64,000 bases of DNA from Butyricicoccus_A sp963588905 (GCA_963588905.1 CAVAJF010000015.1:105993-169992); one strand, 5' to 3'. Shown: positions 34,819 to 43,201, counted from the stretch's first letter. Notes: a model not told the origin generated them from the sequence alone. Numbers and translations: made by a program.

Positions 34819-35565
34819 TTATACGAGAATCGGTGAGATGCCGCTGCTTTGAAGCTGGGCATACATTTCGGCATCCAACTTGCTGTCGGTAATGACAGTT
34901 TTGATTTGATTGGTTACGTTGAGCGGAACTGCTGCCGGATGGGAAAATTTTTCGCTCTCAGTCAAGACAAGTAGTTCATCTGCCTGATGCGCCATGTCGC
35001 GGACAGCCTGTGCCCGCATGGAGTCGCGGTTGGTAAAACCGGTGCGCAGAGAATAGCCGTCTACGCCGAGAAAAAAGTGCGGAACATAAAAATTTTCTGC
35101 ACACTGCCGTACCATCGGGCCGACGAGAACTTGTGAATTGGGCTGGTAGATACCGCCGAGCAAAACAATCTGAAAATCCGTTCGATTTCGGATATAATCC
35201 GCGATAAAAACACTGTTTGTTAAGATGGTCAGATCTTTTTTTGTTTGTGTCAGCACTTCCGCCAGTAGGGCACAGCAGCTGCCGTTTTCAATCATCAGTG
35301 TCTCGCCATCGGAGACCAGCTCGGCAGCACGAACGGCGATGCGGCGCTTTTCTTCATAGTGATAGGCAATGCGGTAGGCGATATTGTCTGCACTGCACAG
35401 ATGAGCGAAGCCGTGCTCACGAACAACGATGCCGCGGCGCTCCAGCTCATCTAAATCCTTGCGAATGGTGACCTGCGATACCTGCAATTTTTCCGCGAGA
35501 ACGGAAACCTCTATTTTTGGTTCCTCTGTCAACAGAGAAAGAATCATTTGGGATCGGTCATTCAT
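34819..35565 (-). CDS. DeoR/GlpR-family sugar-phosphate-responsive repressor
   Basis: 248 residues. The N-terminal HTH_DeoR domain (MILSLLTEEPKIEVSVLAEKLQVSQVTIRKDLDELERRGIVVREHGFAHL) has the usual recognition helix. The C-terminal DeoRC sensor is an ISOCOT-like fold with FIADYIRNRTDFQIVLLGG and FLGVDGYSLRTGFTNRD. AGGA lies upstream. It is the first gene of a two-gene unit with the HAD phosphatase. The effector is likely a phosphorylated sugar; no target is evident except its own promoter region. Confidence 0.88.
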   Translation of the reverse strand: MNDRSQMILSLLTEEPKIEVSVLAEKLQVSQVTIRKDLDELERRGIVVREHGFAHLCSADNIAYRIAYHYEEKRRIAVRAAELVSDGETLMIENGSCCALLAEVLTQTKKDLTILTNSVFIADYIRNRTDFQIVLLGGIYQPNSQVLVGPMVRQCAENFYVPHFFLGVDGYSLRTGFTNRDSMRAQAVRDMAHQADELLVLTESEKFSHPAAVPLNVTNQIKTVITDSKLDAEMYAQLQSSGISPILV

Positions 35566-35595
35566 TTTTGTTCCTCCGGTTTTCTTTGTGAGGAT

Positions 35596-35624
35596 AGTAT
35601 ATCAAACTTACGAATGAAAGTAAA
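35596..35624 (-). promoter_or_regulatory. Promoter for deoR-HAD unit
   Basis: Minus strand TTTACT (35624-35619), 17 bases, TATACT (35601-35596). Confidence 0.65.
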
Positions 35625-35647
35625 TATTCTTTTGTTACAAATTATAC

Positions 35648-35800
35648 TTGCAATTTCTGAGAGATTCAGGTATAATGCAAGCAATGAAATCAAAAATGAT
35701 TTCAAACGAAAGCTTGAAACAGAATCGTGCTTTCGCCGCATGGCTCACGCATTGGTGCAGTACAAGGTGAGAAAGTCGATTCTGTTTTGTACTTTGTGAA
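35648..35800 (+). ncRNA. Candidate small RNA: promoter plus large hairpin
   Basis: TTGCAA (35648-35653), a 17-base spacer and perfect TATAAT (35671-35676) predict transcription from about 35683. The transcript contains no start codon with a ribosome site. An 11-bp perfect stem (35717-35727 with 35777-35787) is extended by CTTTC/GAAAG, and a T-rich tail follows. A second promoter for licT begins downstream at 35819, so this unit looks separate. It could instead be an early attenuated leader of licT. Confidence 0.5.
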
Positions 35801-35818
35801 ATTTTTATGAATATTTTC

Positions 35819-35847
35819 TTGACAAATAGAAATGGGTATGTTACTAT
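35819..35847 (+). promoter_or_regulatory. Promoter for the antiterminator gene
   Basis: TTGACA (35819-35824), a 17-base spacer and TACTAT (35842-35847). The leader then carries the RAT/terminator switch. Confidence 0.7.
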
Positions 35848-35871
35848 TTATACAACGTAAACGGAATCGTT

Positions 35872-35965
35872 GGAATGTTACCGGTCAGGCGGGCGTAACC
35901 AACTCTGTACAGCGCGAGATCTATCGTATAAAGAGGATTGCTGTGTAGGGGTGGTTTATTTTTTT
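35872..35965 (+). promoter_or_regulatory. RAT site and overlapping leader terminator before licT-like gene
   Basis: 35872-35900 reads GGAATGTTACC...GGGCGTAACC, matching the ribonucleic antiterminator consensus bound by LicT/SacY/GlcT proteins. Its last four bases form part of the 5' arm of a terminator. 35897-35912 (AACCAACTCTGTACAG) pairs with 35941-35956 (CTGTGTAGGGGTGGTT), and a T run follows to 35965. Protein binding to the RAT would prevent termination, so the gene should control itself. Confidence 0.8.
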
Positions 35966-35993
35966 GCCTGATTGGCCAAGAAGGGGCAGGGGT

Positions 35994-36839
35994 ATGAAAG
36001 TAAAAAAGGTTTTTAACAATAATATCCTCTGCGCAGTCGATGAAGAAGGCAATGAAGTCATCGTTACTGGAAAGGGTCTTGGCTTCCAAAAGCATACCGG
36101 CGAATCCCTTGACGAAAACAAAATCGAAAAAACCTATCGCATGGTGGATAAGCAGGAGCAACGCAAGCTGCGCGAACTGGTACAGCAGATCCCGATGGAG
36201 GATTTATTGCTGACAGAGCAGCTGATTGCGGAGATTAAACAGCATATCACACAGCCACTCAATGAGTCGCTGCTCATTACGCTGACCGATCATATCAGCT
36301 TTGCGATGCAACGCAAGCAACAGGGCATTGAGTTTACCAATCCGCTGGCGGGTTCGATTACGTGCTATTATCCGACGGAATATCAGATGGGATGTCGGTG
36401 CTTGGAAATCATCAAGCAAAAGACGGGCATCGAGCTAAATGCGGACGAAGCGTCATTTATTGCTCTGCATATTGTCAATGCTGAGCTGAATACGCACATG
36501 TCTGAGATGTATGACATCACCAAATTGATTGATGGATGCATTGATGTTGTGGAAGCGTATTATCACAAACAGTTTGACCGACAGGCGCTGGATTTTAGCC
36601 GATTTGTCGTGCATCTACGATATTTTGCCAAGCGAATTTTTCAGGGCAAGACCTTGCCGGATAACAGCGATGAAAATGACATCAATTTTCGCAAGATGAT
36701 TGCCTACAGCTGTAAAAAGCATTATCAGTGTGCACAGCGCATTGCAGATTACATGAAAAATACGTGGGACAAAACCTTGTCGGAAGAAGAACTGGTTTAT
36801 CTCACGATTCACCTCAAGCGCATCAACATGGGCGCATAA
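35994..36839 (+). CDS. BglG/LicT/GlcT-family PTS-controlled transcription antiterminator
   Basis: 281 residues. The CAT RNA-binding domain is at 1-55 (MKVKKVFNNNILCAVDEEGNE...GLGFQKHTGE). PRD1 and PRD2 follow. All four regulatory histidines are present: His100 (TDHISFA), His159 (ALHIVNAE), His207 (VVHLRYF) and His273 (IHLKRI). The first three have the same numbering as B. subtilis LicT. It should be inactivated by the EII component and modulated by HPr phosphorylation. Its own leader and that of the next gene carry RAT sites. GGGGCAGGGG precedes the ATG. Confidence 0.92.
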   Translation: MKVKKVFNNNILCAVDEEGNEVIVTGKGLGFQKHTGESLDENKIEKTYRMVDKQEQRKLRELVQQIPMEDLLLTEQLIAEIKQHITQPLNESLLITLTDHISFAMQRKQQGIEFTNPLAGSITCYYPTEYQMGCRCLEIIKQKTGIELNADEASFIALHIVNAELNTHMSEMYDITKLIDGCIDVVEAYYHKQFDRQALDFSRFVVHLRYFAKRIFQGKTLPDNSDENDINFRKMIAYSCKKHYQCAQRIADYMKNTWDKTLSEEELVYLTIHLKRINMGA

Positions 36840-36869
36840 CAAGAAAAGATCAAAATCCGATTCGGATTT

Positions 36870-36966
36870 GGGATCGTTACCTAATTTGGGCGAAACCCAT
36901 ACGAGTCTTACAAAACACGTACCGACGCACAGTCGGTATGTCTTTGTGGGATTGGTATGGGTTTTT
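36870..36966 (+). promoter_or_regulatory. RAT site and terminator before the PTS permease gene
   Basis: 36870-36898 (GGGATCGTTACC...GGGCGAAACCC) is a second RAT. It overlaps the 5' arm (AAACCCATAC, 36893-36902) of a large terminator whose 3' arm is GTATGGGTTT (36955-36964). An inner ACCGAC/GTCGGT hairpin is at 36921-36937. No promoter is seen between the antiterminator stop and the RAT, so read-through from the upstream gene is expected. Confidence 0.82.
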
Positions 36967-37028
36967 ATATTTTCGGGACATACTGATAGTATGTGTCACA
37001 AAAAGCCAAACAAAGAGGAGGAGATCTT

Positions 37029-39212
37029 ATGAAAGAAAAAAAGAGCAGTGTCGTATTTGCCACTGCCCAACAGATTGGTAAATCTTTGTTTTTGCCAATT
37101 GCTGTTCTTCCGTTTGCGGGAATTCTGTTGGGTATCGGCAGTTCGTTCACAAATGAGACAACCATTGCTACCTATGGTTTGAGTGGTATTTTGCATCCGG
37201 GTACGCTGCTGTATTCGATTATGCTCATGCTCAACTATGCGGGAAATGCTATTTTCAGCAACTTGGCGTTGATTTTTGCGCTGGCAGTTGCTCTCGGCAT
37301 GGCGAAAAAGGAAAAAGGCGTTGCTGTTCTGTCGGCAGGCATTTTCTATCTCATCATGCTGACGACAATCAATGTCTTGTTGACATTAAATGGTTCTATT
37401 GTCGATGGACAAATCGCAGAAGGCGTCAAGGAAGGCGCGATTGCGAATGTATTGGGTATTCAAACGTTGCAGATGGGCGTATTTGGCGGCATTATTGCCG
37501 GTCTAATTACCGCTGTGCTGTGCAATAAGTTCTATAAGACCCAGTTGCCGGACGCGCTGTCCTTCTTTGCCGGCACGCGTTTTGTTCCGATTGTCAGCAT
37601 GGTATTTGCTATCATCACCGGTGCGATTCTGTTTGTTGTATGGCCGATCATTCAGAACGGTATTTATGCGTTGGGTGGTCTGGTTCAGGCTTCCGGTTAC
37701 TTTGGAACCTTCCTGTACGGCTGCATTGAGCGTGCACTGATTCCGTTTGGCCTGCATCATATCTTCTATATGCCGTTCTGGCAGACCGGTGTTGGCGGCA
37801 CGGCTGTTATCGACGGTGTGACCGTTATGGGCGCACAGAATATCTTCTTTGCAGAGCTGGCATCCCCGAACACCGTAAAGTTCTCTGTAGACGCTTGCCG
37901 TTTCCTGACTGGTAAGTATCCGTTCATGATGGGCGGTCTGCCGGGTGCTGCACTGGCTATGTATGTTTGTGCTCGTCCGGAGAAGAAGAAGGAAGCTGGT
38001 TCCCTGCTGTTCTCTGTAGCCCTGACCGCATTCCTGACCGGCGTTACCGAGCCGATCGAATTCACCTTCCTGTTCCTTGCTCCGGCACTGTTTGCTGTAC
38101 ACGTTGTACTGGCTGGCGCATCCTTCGCTATCTGCCACATCCTGCAAATCTGCATCGGCACTACATTCTCGGATGGCTTGATTGACTTTATTCTGTACGG
38201 CATTCTGCCGGGTCAGGCAAAATCCAACTGGATGATGCTGATTCCTGTTATTGTTGTATATTTCATTCTGTACTTCTTTATTTTCCGATTCTTCATCCGC
38301 AAGTGGGATCTGAAGACACCGGGTCGTGAAGAGGACGGCGAAGAAGTCAAGATGATGACCAAGGACGAATACCGCAAGGCTACCGGCATCGGCGTTGCAG
38401 GCGGCAAGGCTGCAAACATTGATCCGAAGGCTGTCAATGTCCTGAAGGGCATCGGCGGTTCCGAAAACGTAACCGAGATTGACTGCTGTGCAACGCGCCT
38501 GCGTCTGACGCTGGTAGACAGCGGCAAGGTCAATCAGCCGCTGCTCAAGGCAACCGGTGCATCTGGCGTTGTCATCAAGGGCAATGCGATTCAGGTTATC
38601 TATGGCCCGTCTGTCACGATTGTTAAGTCCAATCTGGAAGAACTGGTTGAACAGATTCGTGCCGGTGCTGTATCTGAAGCCGCTCTGATGGGCGAGCCGG
38701 AACAGCCGAAGGAAGAAAAGAAGCCTGAGCCTAAGCCAGAATCGGCTGGCGAAGCAAAGTCTTGGGTACTCGGTGCACATCTGAACGGCACGGTTGTACC
38801 GATGGATCAGGTAAAGGATGAAGTATTTGCATCCGGTGCACTTGGCGACGGCGTTGCCATTGAGCCGACTGAAGGCAAGCTGTATGCTCCGGCTGACTGC
38901 ACGGTTGTCAATATCTTTGAGACCAAGCACGCGATTGGCCTGTCCGTCGATGAGGATGTCGAGCTGCTATTGCACATCGGCATTGATACCGTTAAGATGG
39001 GCGGCAAGGGCTTTGAAGCACATGTCAAGGAAGGTCAGAGCGTCAAGAAGGGCGATCTGCTTGTATCCTTCGACATGGATGCTATCAAGGCAGCTGGCTA
39101 TCTGTGCACCACACCGATGATTGTCTGCAACACAGATGATTACAAGGAGATCAAGACAGTCGCTTCCGGTACCGTCAAGGCATCGCAGGATCTGTTAGAG
39201 ATCAAAAACTAA
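37029..39212 (+). CDS. ptsG: PTS permease EIICBA, glucose family
   Basis: 727 residues carrying three domains. EIIC at about 1-420 (GKSLFLPIAVLPFAGILLG, HHIFYMPFWQTGVGG, ALTAFLTGVTEPIEFTFLF) has about ten helices. EIIB has phospho-acceptor Cys487 in the CATRLRLTL motif. A Pro/Glu/Lys-rich linker leads to EIIA, with GVAIEPTEGKLYAPADC and phospho-acceptor His649 in LLLHIGIDTV. It imports and phosphorylates a hexose, most likely glucose; N-acetylglucosamine or a related sugar cannot be ruled out. AGGAGGAG precedes the ATG at 37029. Control by the preceding antiterminator through the RAT is well supported. Confidence 0.9.
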   Translation: MKEKKSSVVFATAQQIGKSLFLPIAVLPFAGILLGIGSSFTNETTIATYGLSGILHPGTLLYSIMLMLNYAGNAIFSNLALIFALAVALGMAKKEKGVAVLSAGIFYLIMLTTINVLLTLNGSIVDGQIAEGVKEGAIANVLGIQTLQMGVFGGIIAGLITAVLCNKFYKTQLPDALSFFAGTRFVPIVSMVFAIITGAILFVVWPIIQNGIYALGGLVQASGYFGTFLYGCIERALIPFGLHHIFYMPFWQTGVGGTAVIDGVTVMGAQNIFFAELASPNTVKFSVDACRFLTGKYPFMMGGLPGAALAMYVCARPEKKKEAGSLLFSVALTAFLTGVTEPIEFTFLFLAPALFAVHVVLAGASFAICHILQICIGTTFSDGLIDFILYGILPGQAKSNWMMLIPVIVVYFILYFFIFRFFIRKWDLKTPGREEDGEEVKMMTKDEYRKATGIGVAGGKAANIDPKAVNVLKGIGGSENVTEIDCCATRLRLTLVDSGKVNQPLLKATGASGVVIKGNAIQVIYGPSVTIVKSNLEELVEQIRAGAVSEAALMGEPEQPKEEKKPEPKPESAGEAKSWVLGAHLNGTVVPMDQVKDEVFASGALGDGVAIEPTEGKLYAPADCTVVNIFETKHAIGLSVDEDVELLLHIGIDTVKMGGKGFEAHVKEGQSVKKGDLLVSFDMDAIKAAGYLCTTPMIVCNTDDYKEIKTVASGTVKASQDLLEIKN

Positions 39213-39282
39213 GTTTTTTGCAGGGAATTCCCTGTGAAGATAAATCCCCCCTATTCTTTATTTATCTATTCTATTTCCAACC

Positions 39283-39323
39283 GCACCCGCTTTCTGATAA
39301 CAGAGGGCGGGTGCTGTATTTTT
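39283..39323 (+). terminator. Terminator after the PTS permease
   Basis: GCACCCGC (39283-39290) pairs with GCGGGTGC (39307-39314) and TATTTTT follows. A smaller CAGGGAATTCCCTG palindrome lies earlier, around 39219-39233. Confidence 0.7.
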
Positions 39324-39394
39324 GATAAAAGATGTCGATGGAGGAAAATAGTTGTGATATAATAAAAATAATTACTTGATTAGAGGGAAGAAGC

Positions 39395-40204
39395 ATGAAT
39401 AATGAGAAAAAATATGCTTTCATCAGCTATTCTACGAAGAATCAACAGGATGCGGATATTCTACGAGATATTTTAATAAAGAATCATATTAGATGTTGGA
39501 GAGCACCAGATGACATTCCAACTGGTTCTCGATATGCGCATGTTATCAATGATGCAATCGAACAATGTGCCTGTGTTGTTTTATTGTTGACAGAAGAATC
39601 ACAAAAGTCTGTATGGGTAGAAAAAGAATTGGAATGTGCAGAAAGTTATAGAAAACCCATTCTTCCAATTCGGATCGGAAAATTTTCGCTGAATTCAGGA
39701 TTTCGTTTTCTTCTTGGAAATCTGCAGATTGTATCAATAACTCAGATTGATGAAACATCAGATATATGGATAAAAATTCAGGATTCTATAGAACAATTTG
39801 TACCTGTAATACAAAAAGAAAATAATGCACCAACAAGGAAAATTGGTATAGATAATAGACTAAAGTTGGCAGAAGAATGGAATAAACGTGGTGATGATTA
39901 TTATCGCGGACGTGGCGTAGAAAAGAATGAAGAAAAAGCATTTGATTGGTACAAAAAAGCGGCAGAAGCGGGAAACTCTATTGCGATGAACAATACGGGC
40001 AATTGTTATTATAAAGGTATTGGTACGCATAAAAACGCTGAGAGAGCATTCTATTGGTATCAAAAGGCGGCAGAAGCTGGGAATATGGATGGAATGATGA
40101 ATCTTATCTGTTGTTATAGAGAAGGTATCGGCACGCAAAAGAGTTGGAAAGAAGTGTGGCGCTGGTCAAAGAAAGTGGCAGAGATGAAAGTAGAATCAGA
40201 ATAG
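39395..40204 (+). CDS. TIR-domain protein with Sel1-like repeats
   Basis: 269 residues. The TIR domain (about 5-140) opens with YAFISYSTKNQQDA. It has the BB-loop-like region RCWRAPDDIPTGSRY and the segment SVWVEKELECAES. Glu78 there sits where TIR NADases carry their catalytic glutamate. Three Sel1/TPR-like repeats of 36 residues follow from about 158 (DDYYRGRGVEKNEEKAFDWYKKAAEAGN; NCYYKGIGTHKNAERAF; CCYREGIGTQKSWKEVW). There is no signal peptide. The gene is clearly richer in A+T, AGA and ATA than its neighbours and stands alone after an extended -10 (TGATATAAT, 39355-39363). Bacterial TIR proteins act in antiphage NAD depletion; here that is inference. Confidence 0.85.
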   Translation: MNNEKKYAFISYSTKNQQDADILRDILIKNHIRCWRAPDDIPTGSRYAHVINDAIEQCACVVLLLTEESQKSVWVEKELECAESYRKPILPIRIGKFSLNSGFRFLLGNLQIVSITQIDETSDIWIKIQDSIEQFVPVIQKENNAPTRKIGIDNRLKLAEEWNKRGDDYYRGRGVEKNEEKAFDWYKKAAEAGNSIAMNNTGNCYYKGIGTHKNAERAFYWYQKAAEAGNMDGMMNLICCYREGIGTQKSWKEVWRWSKKVAEMKVESE

Positions 40205-40295
40205 GGACAGCATCGTTCTCCATAAAATTCTTCTTTTCCAATAAATCCTCATGTGCTATACTAAACCTAGCAACAAACAACAGGAGGGAACATCC

Positions 40296-41141
40296 ATGAA
40301 TTTACAGACACGTATTCCGATTTCCAACGGGACATCCATTCCGTGTGTGGGCTTCGGCACATGGAAGACACCAAATGAAGAGGCGGAGAAGTCCGTAGCA
40401 GAGGCGCTGCGCGTCGGCTATCGCCACATTGACACCGCGACAGCTTACGGCAACGAGGCTGGTGTCGGCAAGGCAATTGCAGAATCCGGCATTGCGCGAG
40501 AAGACATTTTCCTGACCAGCAAGCTGTGGAACCCGCATCAGGGCTATCAGAGCACACTGGATGCCTTTGCGCGTTCACTGGAGAAGCTCCAGACCGACTA
40601 TTTGGATCTGTATTTGATCCACTGGCCGCATGACCGCAAGTATTTTGACAATTGGGAAGAGATGAACGTGGAAACCTGGCGTGCATTTGAAAAGCTGTAC
40701 GGCGAAGGCAAGATTAAGGCAATCGGCGTCAGCAACTTCCGTCCGCGTCATATCGAGAATCTGGTCAAGCATTGCGACATTGCGCCAATGGTCGATCAGA
40801 TTGAAATTCATCCGGGTATGCCGCAGGATGACATGATTGCATACTGCCGCGAGCATAATATGGTTGTTGAGGGATGGAGCCCGATGTCTACCGGACGCAT
40901 TTTCTCTGTTCCGGACGTGCAGGAGCTAGCAAAAAAATATGGTAAGACCGTCGCACAGGTTGTTCTGCGCTGGCATGTACAGCGTGGTGTTATTCCGCTT
41001 CCAAAGTCGGTAACGCCGTCCAGAATTGCAGAAAACAGCCAGATTTTTGATTTTGCTCTCGAAGAAGCAGATATGAAAATCATTGGCGATTTGCAGGGCT
41101 GTGGCTGGTCTCAGCTTGACCCGGATAATTTAATTTATTGA
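40296..41141 (+). CDS. Aldo/keto reductase
   Basis: 281 residues of an NADPH-dependent (beta/alpha)8 oxidoreductase of the AKR5 (2,5-diketogluconate reductase-like) type. The catalytic tetrad is visible: Asp and Tyr in HIDTATAYGNE, Lys in LTSKLWNP, His in LIHWPHD. The cofactor segment is LPKSVTPSRIAENSQIF. GGAGGGAA precedes the ATG at 40296. A single gene ending in a terminator. The natural substrate is unknown; carbonyl detoxification or sugar reduction are the usual roles. Confidence 0.92.
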   Translation: MNLQTRIPISNGTSIPCVGFGTWKTPNEEAEKSVAEALRVGYRHIDTATAYGNEAGVGKAIAESGIAREDIFLTSKLWNPHQGYQSTLDAFARSLEKLQTDYLDLYLIHWPHDRKYFDNWEEMNVETWRAFEKLYGEGKIKAIGVSNFRPRHIENLVKHCDIAPMVDQIEIHPGMPQDDMIAYCREHNMVVEGWSPMSTGRIFSVPDVQELAKKYGKTVAQVVLRWHVQRGVIPLPKSVTPSRIAENSQIFDFALEEADMKIIGDLQGCGWSQLDPDNLIY

Positions 41142-41146
41142 TAGAT

Positions 41147-41186
41147 AATGCCCACTTTTCTAAGGTACAGAAGAGTGGGCATTTTA
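41147..41186 (+). terminator. Terminator after the aldo/keto reductase
   Basis: AATGCCCACTTTTCT pairs with AGAAGAGTGGGCATT with a single bulge and is followed by TT. Confidence 0.8.
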
Positions 41187-41232
41187 CCGGAAAATAGCAA
41201 GAATCTATACAGGAATAACGGCGGAATGCGGA

Positions 41233-41261
41233 TTGACGGGAGACTTGCCTGCGTCTATACT
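41233..41261 (+). promoter_or_regulatory. Promoter for the OPA-like transporter gene
   Basis: TTGACG, a 17-base spacer and TATACT at 41256-41261. Confidence 0.65.
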
Positions 41262-41305
41262 CTATATTTGTACGATGAAATAGAGAATAGAAATGGAGTA
41301 TAAAC

Positions 41306-42589
41306 ATGGTAACGAGACTTGAACGCCGTGTGTGTCCACATGCGGTGTCCGGCAAGATGTTTTGGCTGTGTGCCATTACTTATATTATCGCCTTGTTTGG
41401 CAGAATGAGCTATTCTGCCGTAATGGTTGCCCTGATTGCCAATGGCAGTATGGACGAAGCACAGGCGGGACTGATCGGCACGGCATTGTTTGTCGTGTAT
41501 GGTGTGTCGCAGATTTTCAGCGGCTTGATTGGTGACCGCATCAGCCCGAAGAAGATGATTTTTGTGGGCTTGATTGGCTCAGGCATTTTGAACCTTATCA
41601 TGGGTCTGACCGGACAATATGCGGTGATGCTCGTCGTGTGGGCACTCAATGGCTTGTTTCAGTCTACGATGTGGTCACCGATTGCGCGCATTTTTGCCGA
41701 ACAAATGCCACCGGATGAGCGCAAAAAATGCTGTAATAACATCGCGGTGACGTATCCGCTGGCGACCATTCTCGCCTATGTGTTGGCAACCGTCCTGCTG
41801 ACGGTTTGGAATTGGCGCGGTGTATTTCTGCTGGCGGGCGGCATGATTATTATTACAGGCATCAACTGGATGATTCGTATGAGCTGGTTTGAAAAACAGA
41901 TAGAAACCAGTGAAGAAATCGAAGTCATTGAGCTGCAGCCGAAACAGACACAGAAAAAGGAAAATATGCTGCGCCTGTTGCTGCTCTCAGGTATTGTACT
42001 GGCAACAGTTCCGGCTATGACGCACGGTATGCTGCGCGATGGCATTCAGACATGGCTGCCGACGCTGATGACGCAAAATTTCCATTTTGGTACCTCGGCA
42101 TCGGTTGCGCTGGATATTATCATTCCGGTATTTAATATGCTCGGCGTATTTTTCACCAAGGCGCTGCCGAAAAAGTGGACGGAGAATGAGCTGAAAGCCT
42201 CGGCTGCTTTCTTCGCAGTTACCATTGTGTCACTGCTTGCGCTGGATTGGGTGTGCAATGTCAGTGCCGTGCTGTCACTGATTCTGCTGACAGTGGCAAG
42301 TAGCTGTATGACCGGCGCGAATATCATGCTGATTAACCTAATTCCGGTACACTTCGGCGTAGTAGGGCGCGCTTCGTCTGTGACGGGTGTTTTGAATTGT
42401 TCTGCCTATGTCGGTTCGGCGATTTCCAGTTTTGGTGTTGGTGCCGTGGCACAGAATTTCGGCTGGGGAGCAGCAATTGCCGTTTGGATTGGCTTTTCGC
42501 TGCTCGCACTGTTGGCATCGCTGGTCAGCTGCGGCCGCTGGGGCGCGTATGAACATCGGTTGGACAATCGGGAAAAAGTAAAATCCTAA
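41306..42589 (+). CDS. Major facilitator transporter, organophosphate:phosphate antiporter-like
   Basis: 427 residues with 12 predicted membrane helices. The MFS loop 2-3 signature appears as GLIGDRISPKKMIF. The fourth/fifth helix region NGLFQSTMWSPIARIFAEQMPPDERKK resembles GlpT/UhpC of the OPA group (N-G-x-x-Q). A hydrophilic loop between helices 6 and 7 is rich in Glu and Lys. It probably moves a phosphorylated sugar, glycerol-3-phosphate or a related anion; the substrate is not determined. The ribosome site is weak (GGAG). A single-gene unit. Confidence 0.83.
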   Translation: MVTRLERRVCPHAVSGKMFWLCAITYIIALFGRMSYSAVMVALIANGSMDEAQAGLIGTALFVVYGVSQIFSGLIGDRISPKKMIFVGLIGSGILNLIMGLTGQYAVMLVVWALNGLFQSTMWSPIARIFAEQMPPDERKKCCNNIAVTYPLATILAYVLATVLLTVWNWRGVFLLAGGMIIITGINWMIRMSWFEKQIETSEEIEVIELQPKQTQKKENMLRLLLLSGIVLATVPAMTHGMLRDGIQTWLPTLMTQNFHFGTSASVALDIIIPVFNMLGVFFTKALPKKWTENELKASAAFFAVTIVSLLALDWVCNVSAVLSLILLTVASSCMTGANIMLINLIPVHFGVVGRASSVTGVLNCSAYVGSAISSFGVGAVAQNFGWGAAIAVWIGFSLLALLASLVSCGRWGAYEHRLDNREKVKS

Positions 42590-42592
42590 AAG

Positions 42593-42633
42593 AAAACAGG
42601 CTTTTCTCTGAAAATCAGAGAGAGCCTGTTTTG
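42593..42633. terminator. Bidirectional terminator
   Basis: AAAACAGGCT and AGCCTGTTTT flank an inner CTCTG/CAGAG stem. Confidence 0.82.
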
Positions 42634-42648
42634 CTATATGTATAGGAT

Positions 42649-43038
42649 TTATACATCGATTTCAAATTCCTGAAAATACCGTTTCAGCTTGCGCAAAACA
42701 GCATTTGCTGTGCGCACGTGCTGCTGTCCTTGTTGGCGCATGTCCAAAGACATGGTTTCATTGTCGAGAATATCGTTGAGGGCGTTTCGCTGGCTTTTAA
42801 TCAAATCGTAGACTGGGAGCAAGGTGTCTGTGCGGAAGTCAGTCTGTCCGATGAGCAGCCGATCCTGGACATCGCCAAGTCGCTGCGCGTAAGCATCCAG
42901 CTCTTTGCAGTCGGTCTCGGAAAGCTCATTGGTTTGCGTGTCATGGTCAACGTTTTCTATTTCGATTTGCAGAGCAGAAATGCAAAATTCGATTTCCTGC
43001 GGTGTCAGATTGAAGGTCGGTTTTTCGGTGTTCGTCAT
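42649..43038 (-). CDS. Uncharacterised helical protein, 129 residues
   Basis: The ATG at 43038 (MTNTEKPTFNLTPQEIEF) is chosen because AAAGGAG lies 9 bases upstream. The chain is almost wholly helical and acidic to neutral. Heptad-like stretches are CISALQIEIENVDHDTQ, ELDAYAQRLGDVQDRLL, LIKSQRNALNDILDNE and VRTANAVLRKLKRYFQEF. There is no membrane segment. It may form a coiled-coil or helical bundle. No family recognised. It has its own promoter (TTGCTT, 17 bases, TACTAT on the minus strand at 43090-43062). Confidence 0.7.
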   Translation of the reverse strand: MTNTEKPTFNLTPQEIEFCISALQIEIENVDHDTQTNELSETDCKELDAYAQRLGDVQDRLLIGQTDFRTDTLLPVYDLIKSQRNALNDILDNETMSLDMRQQGQQHVRTANAVLRKLKRYFQEFEIDV

Positions 43039-43061
43039 CGTATCAACTCCTTTATGAACCC

Positions 43062-43090
43062 ATAGTAACAGAAAATACATGGACAAGCAA
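43062..43090 (-). promoter_or_regulatory. Promoter for the 129-residue protein gene
   Basis: Minus strand TTGCTT, a 17-base spacer and TACTAT. Confidence 0.55.
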
Positions 43091-43127
43091 GCAGATACGG
43101 AAGTTGTTTACAGAATGTTCGAGATAC

Positions 43128-43158
43128 TTGACAAAAAACGGTGGATATGTAATACTAT
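43128..43158 (+). promoter_or_regulatory. degV promoter
   Basis: TTGACA at 43128-43133. The -10 could be TAATAC (spacer 16) or TACTAT (spacer 19). Confidence 0.5.
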
Positions 43159-43201
43159 AACATATGGTTATCAAAACTATTTTTATCGTGAGGAATGTAT
43201 C

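Noticed and set aside
37029..39212. N-acetylglucosamine-specific PTS instead of glucose
   Set aside because: EIICBA order and the adjacent LicT/GlcT-type antiterminator fit the glucose family. No nagA/nagB lies nearby. It is kept only as an alternative.
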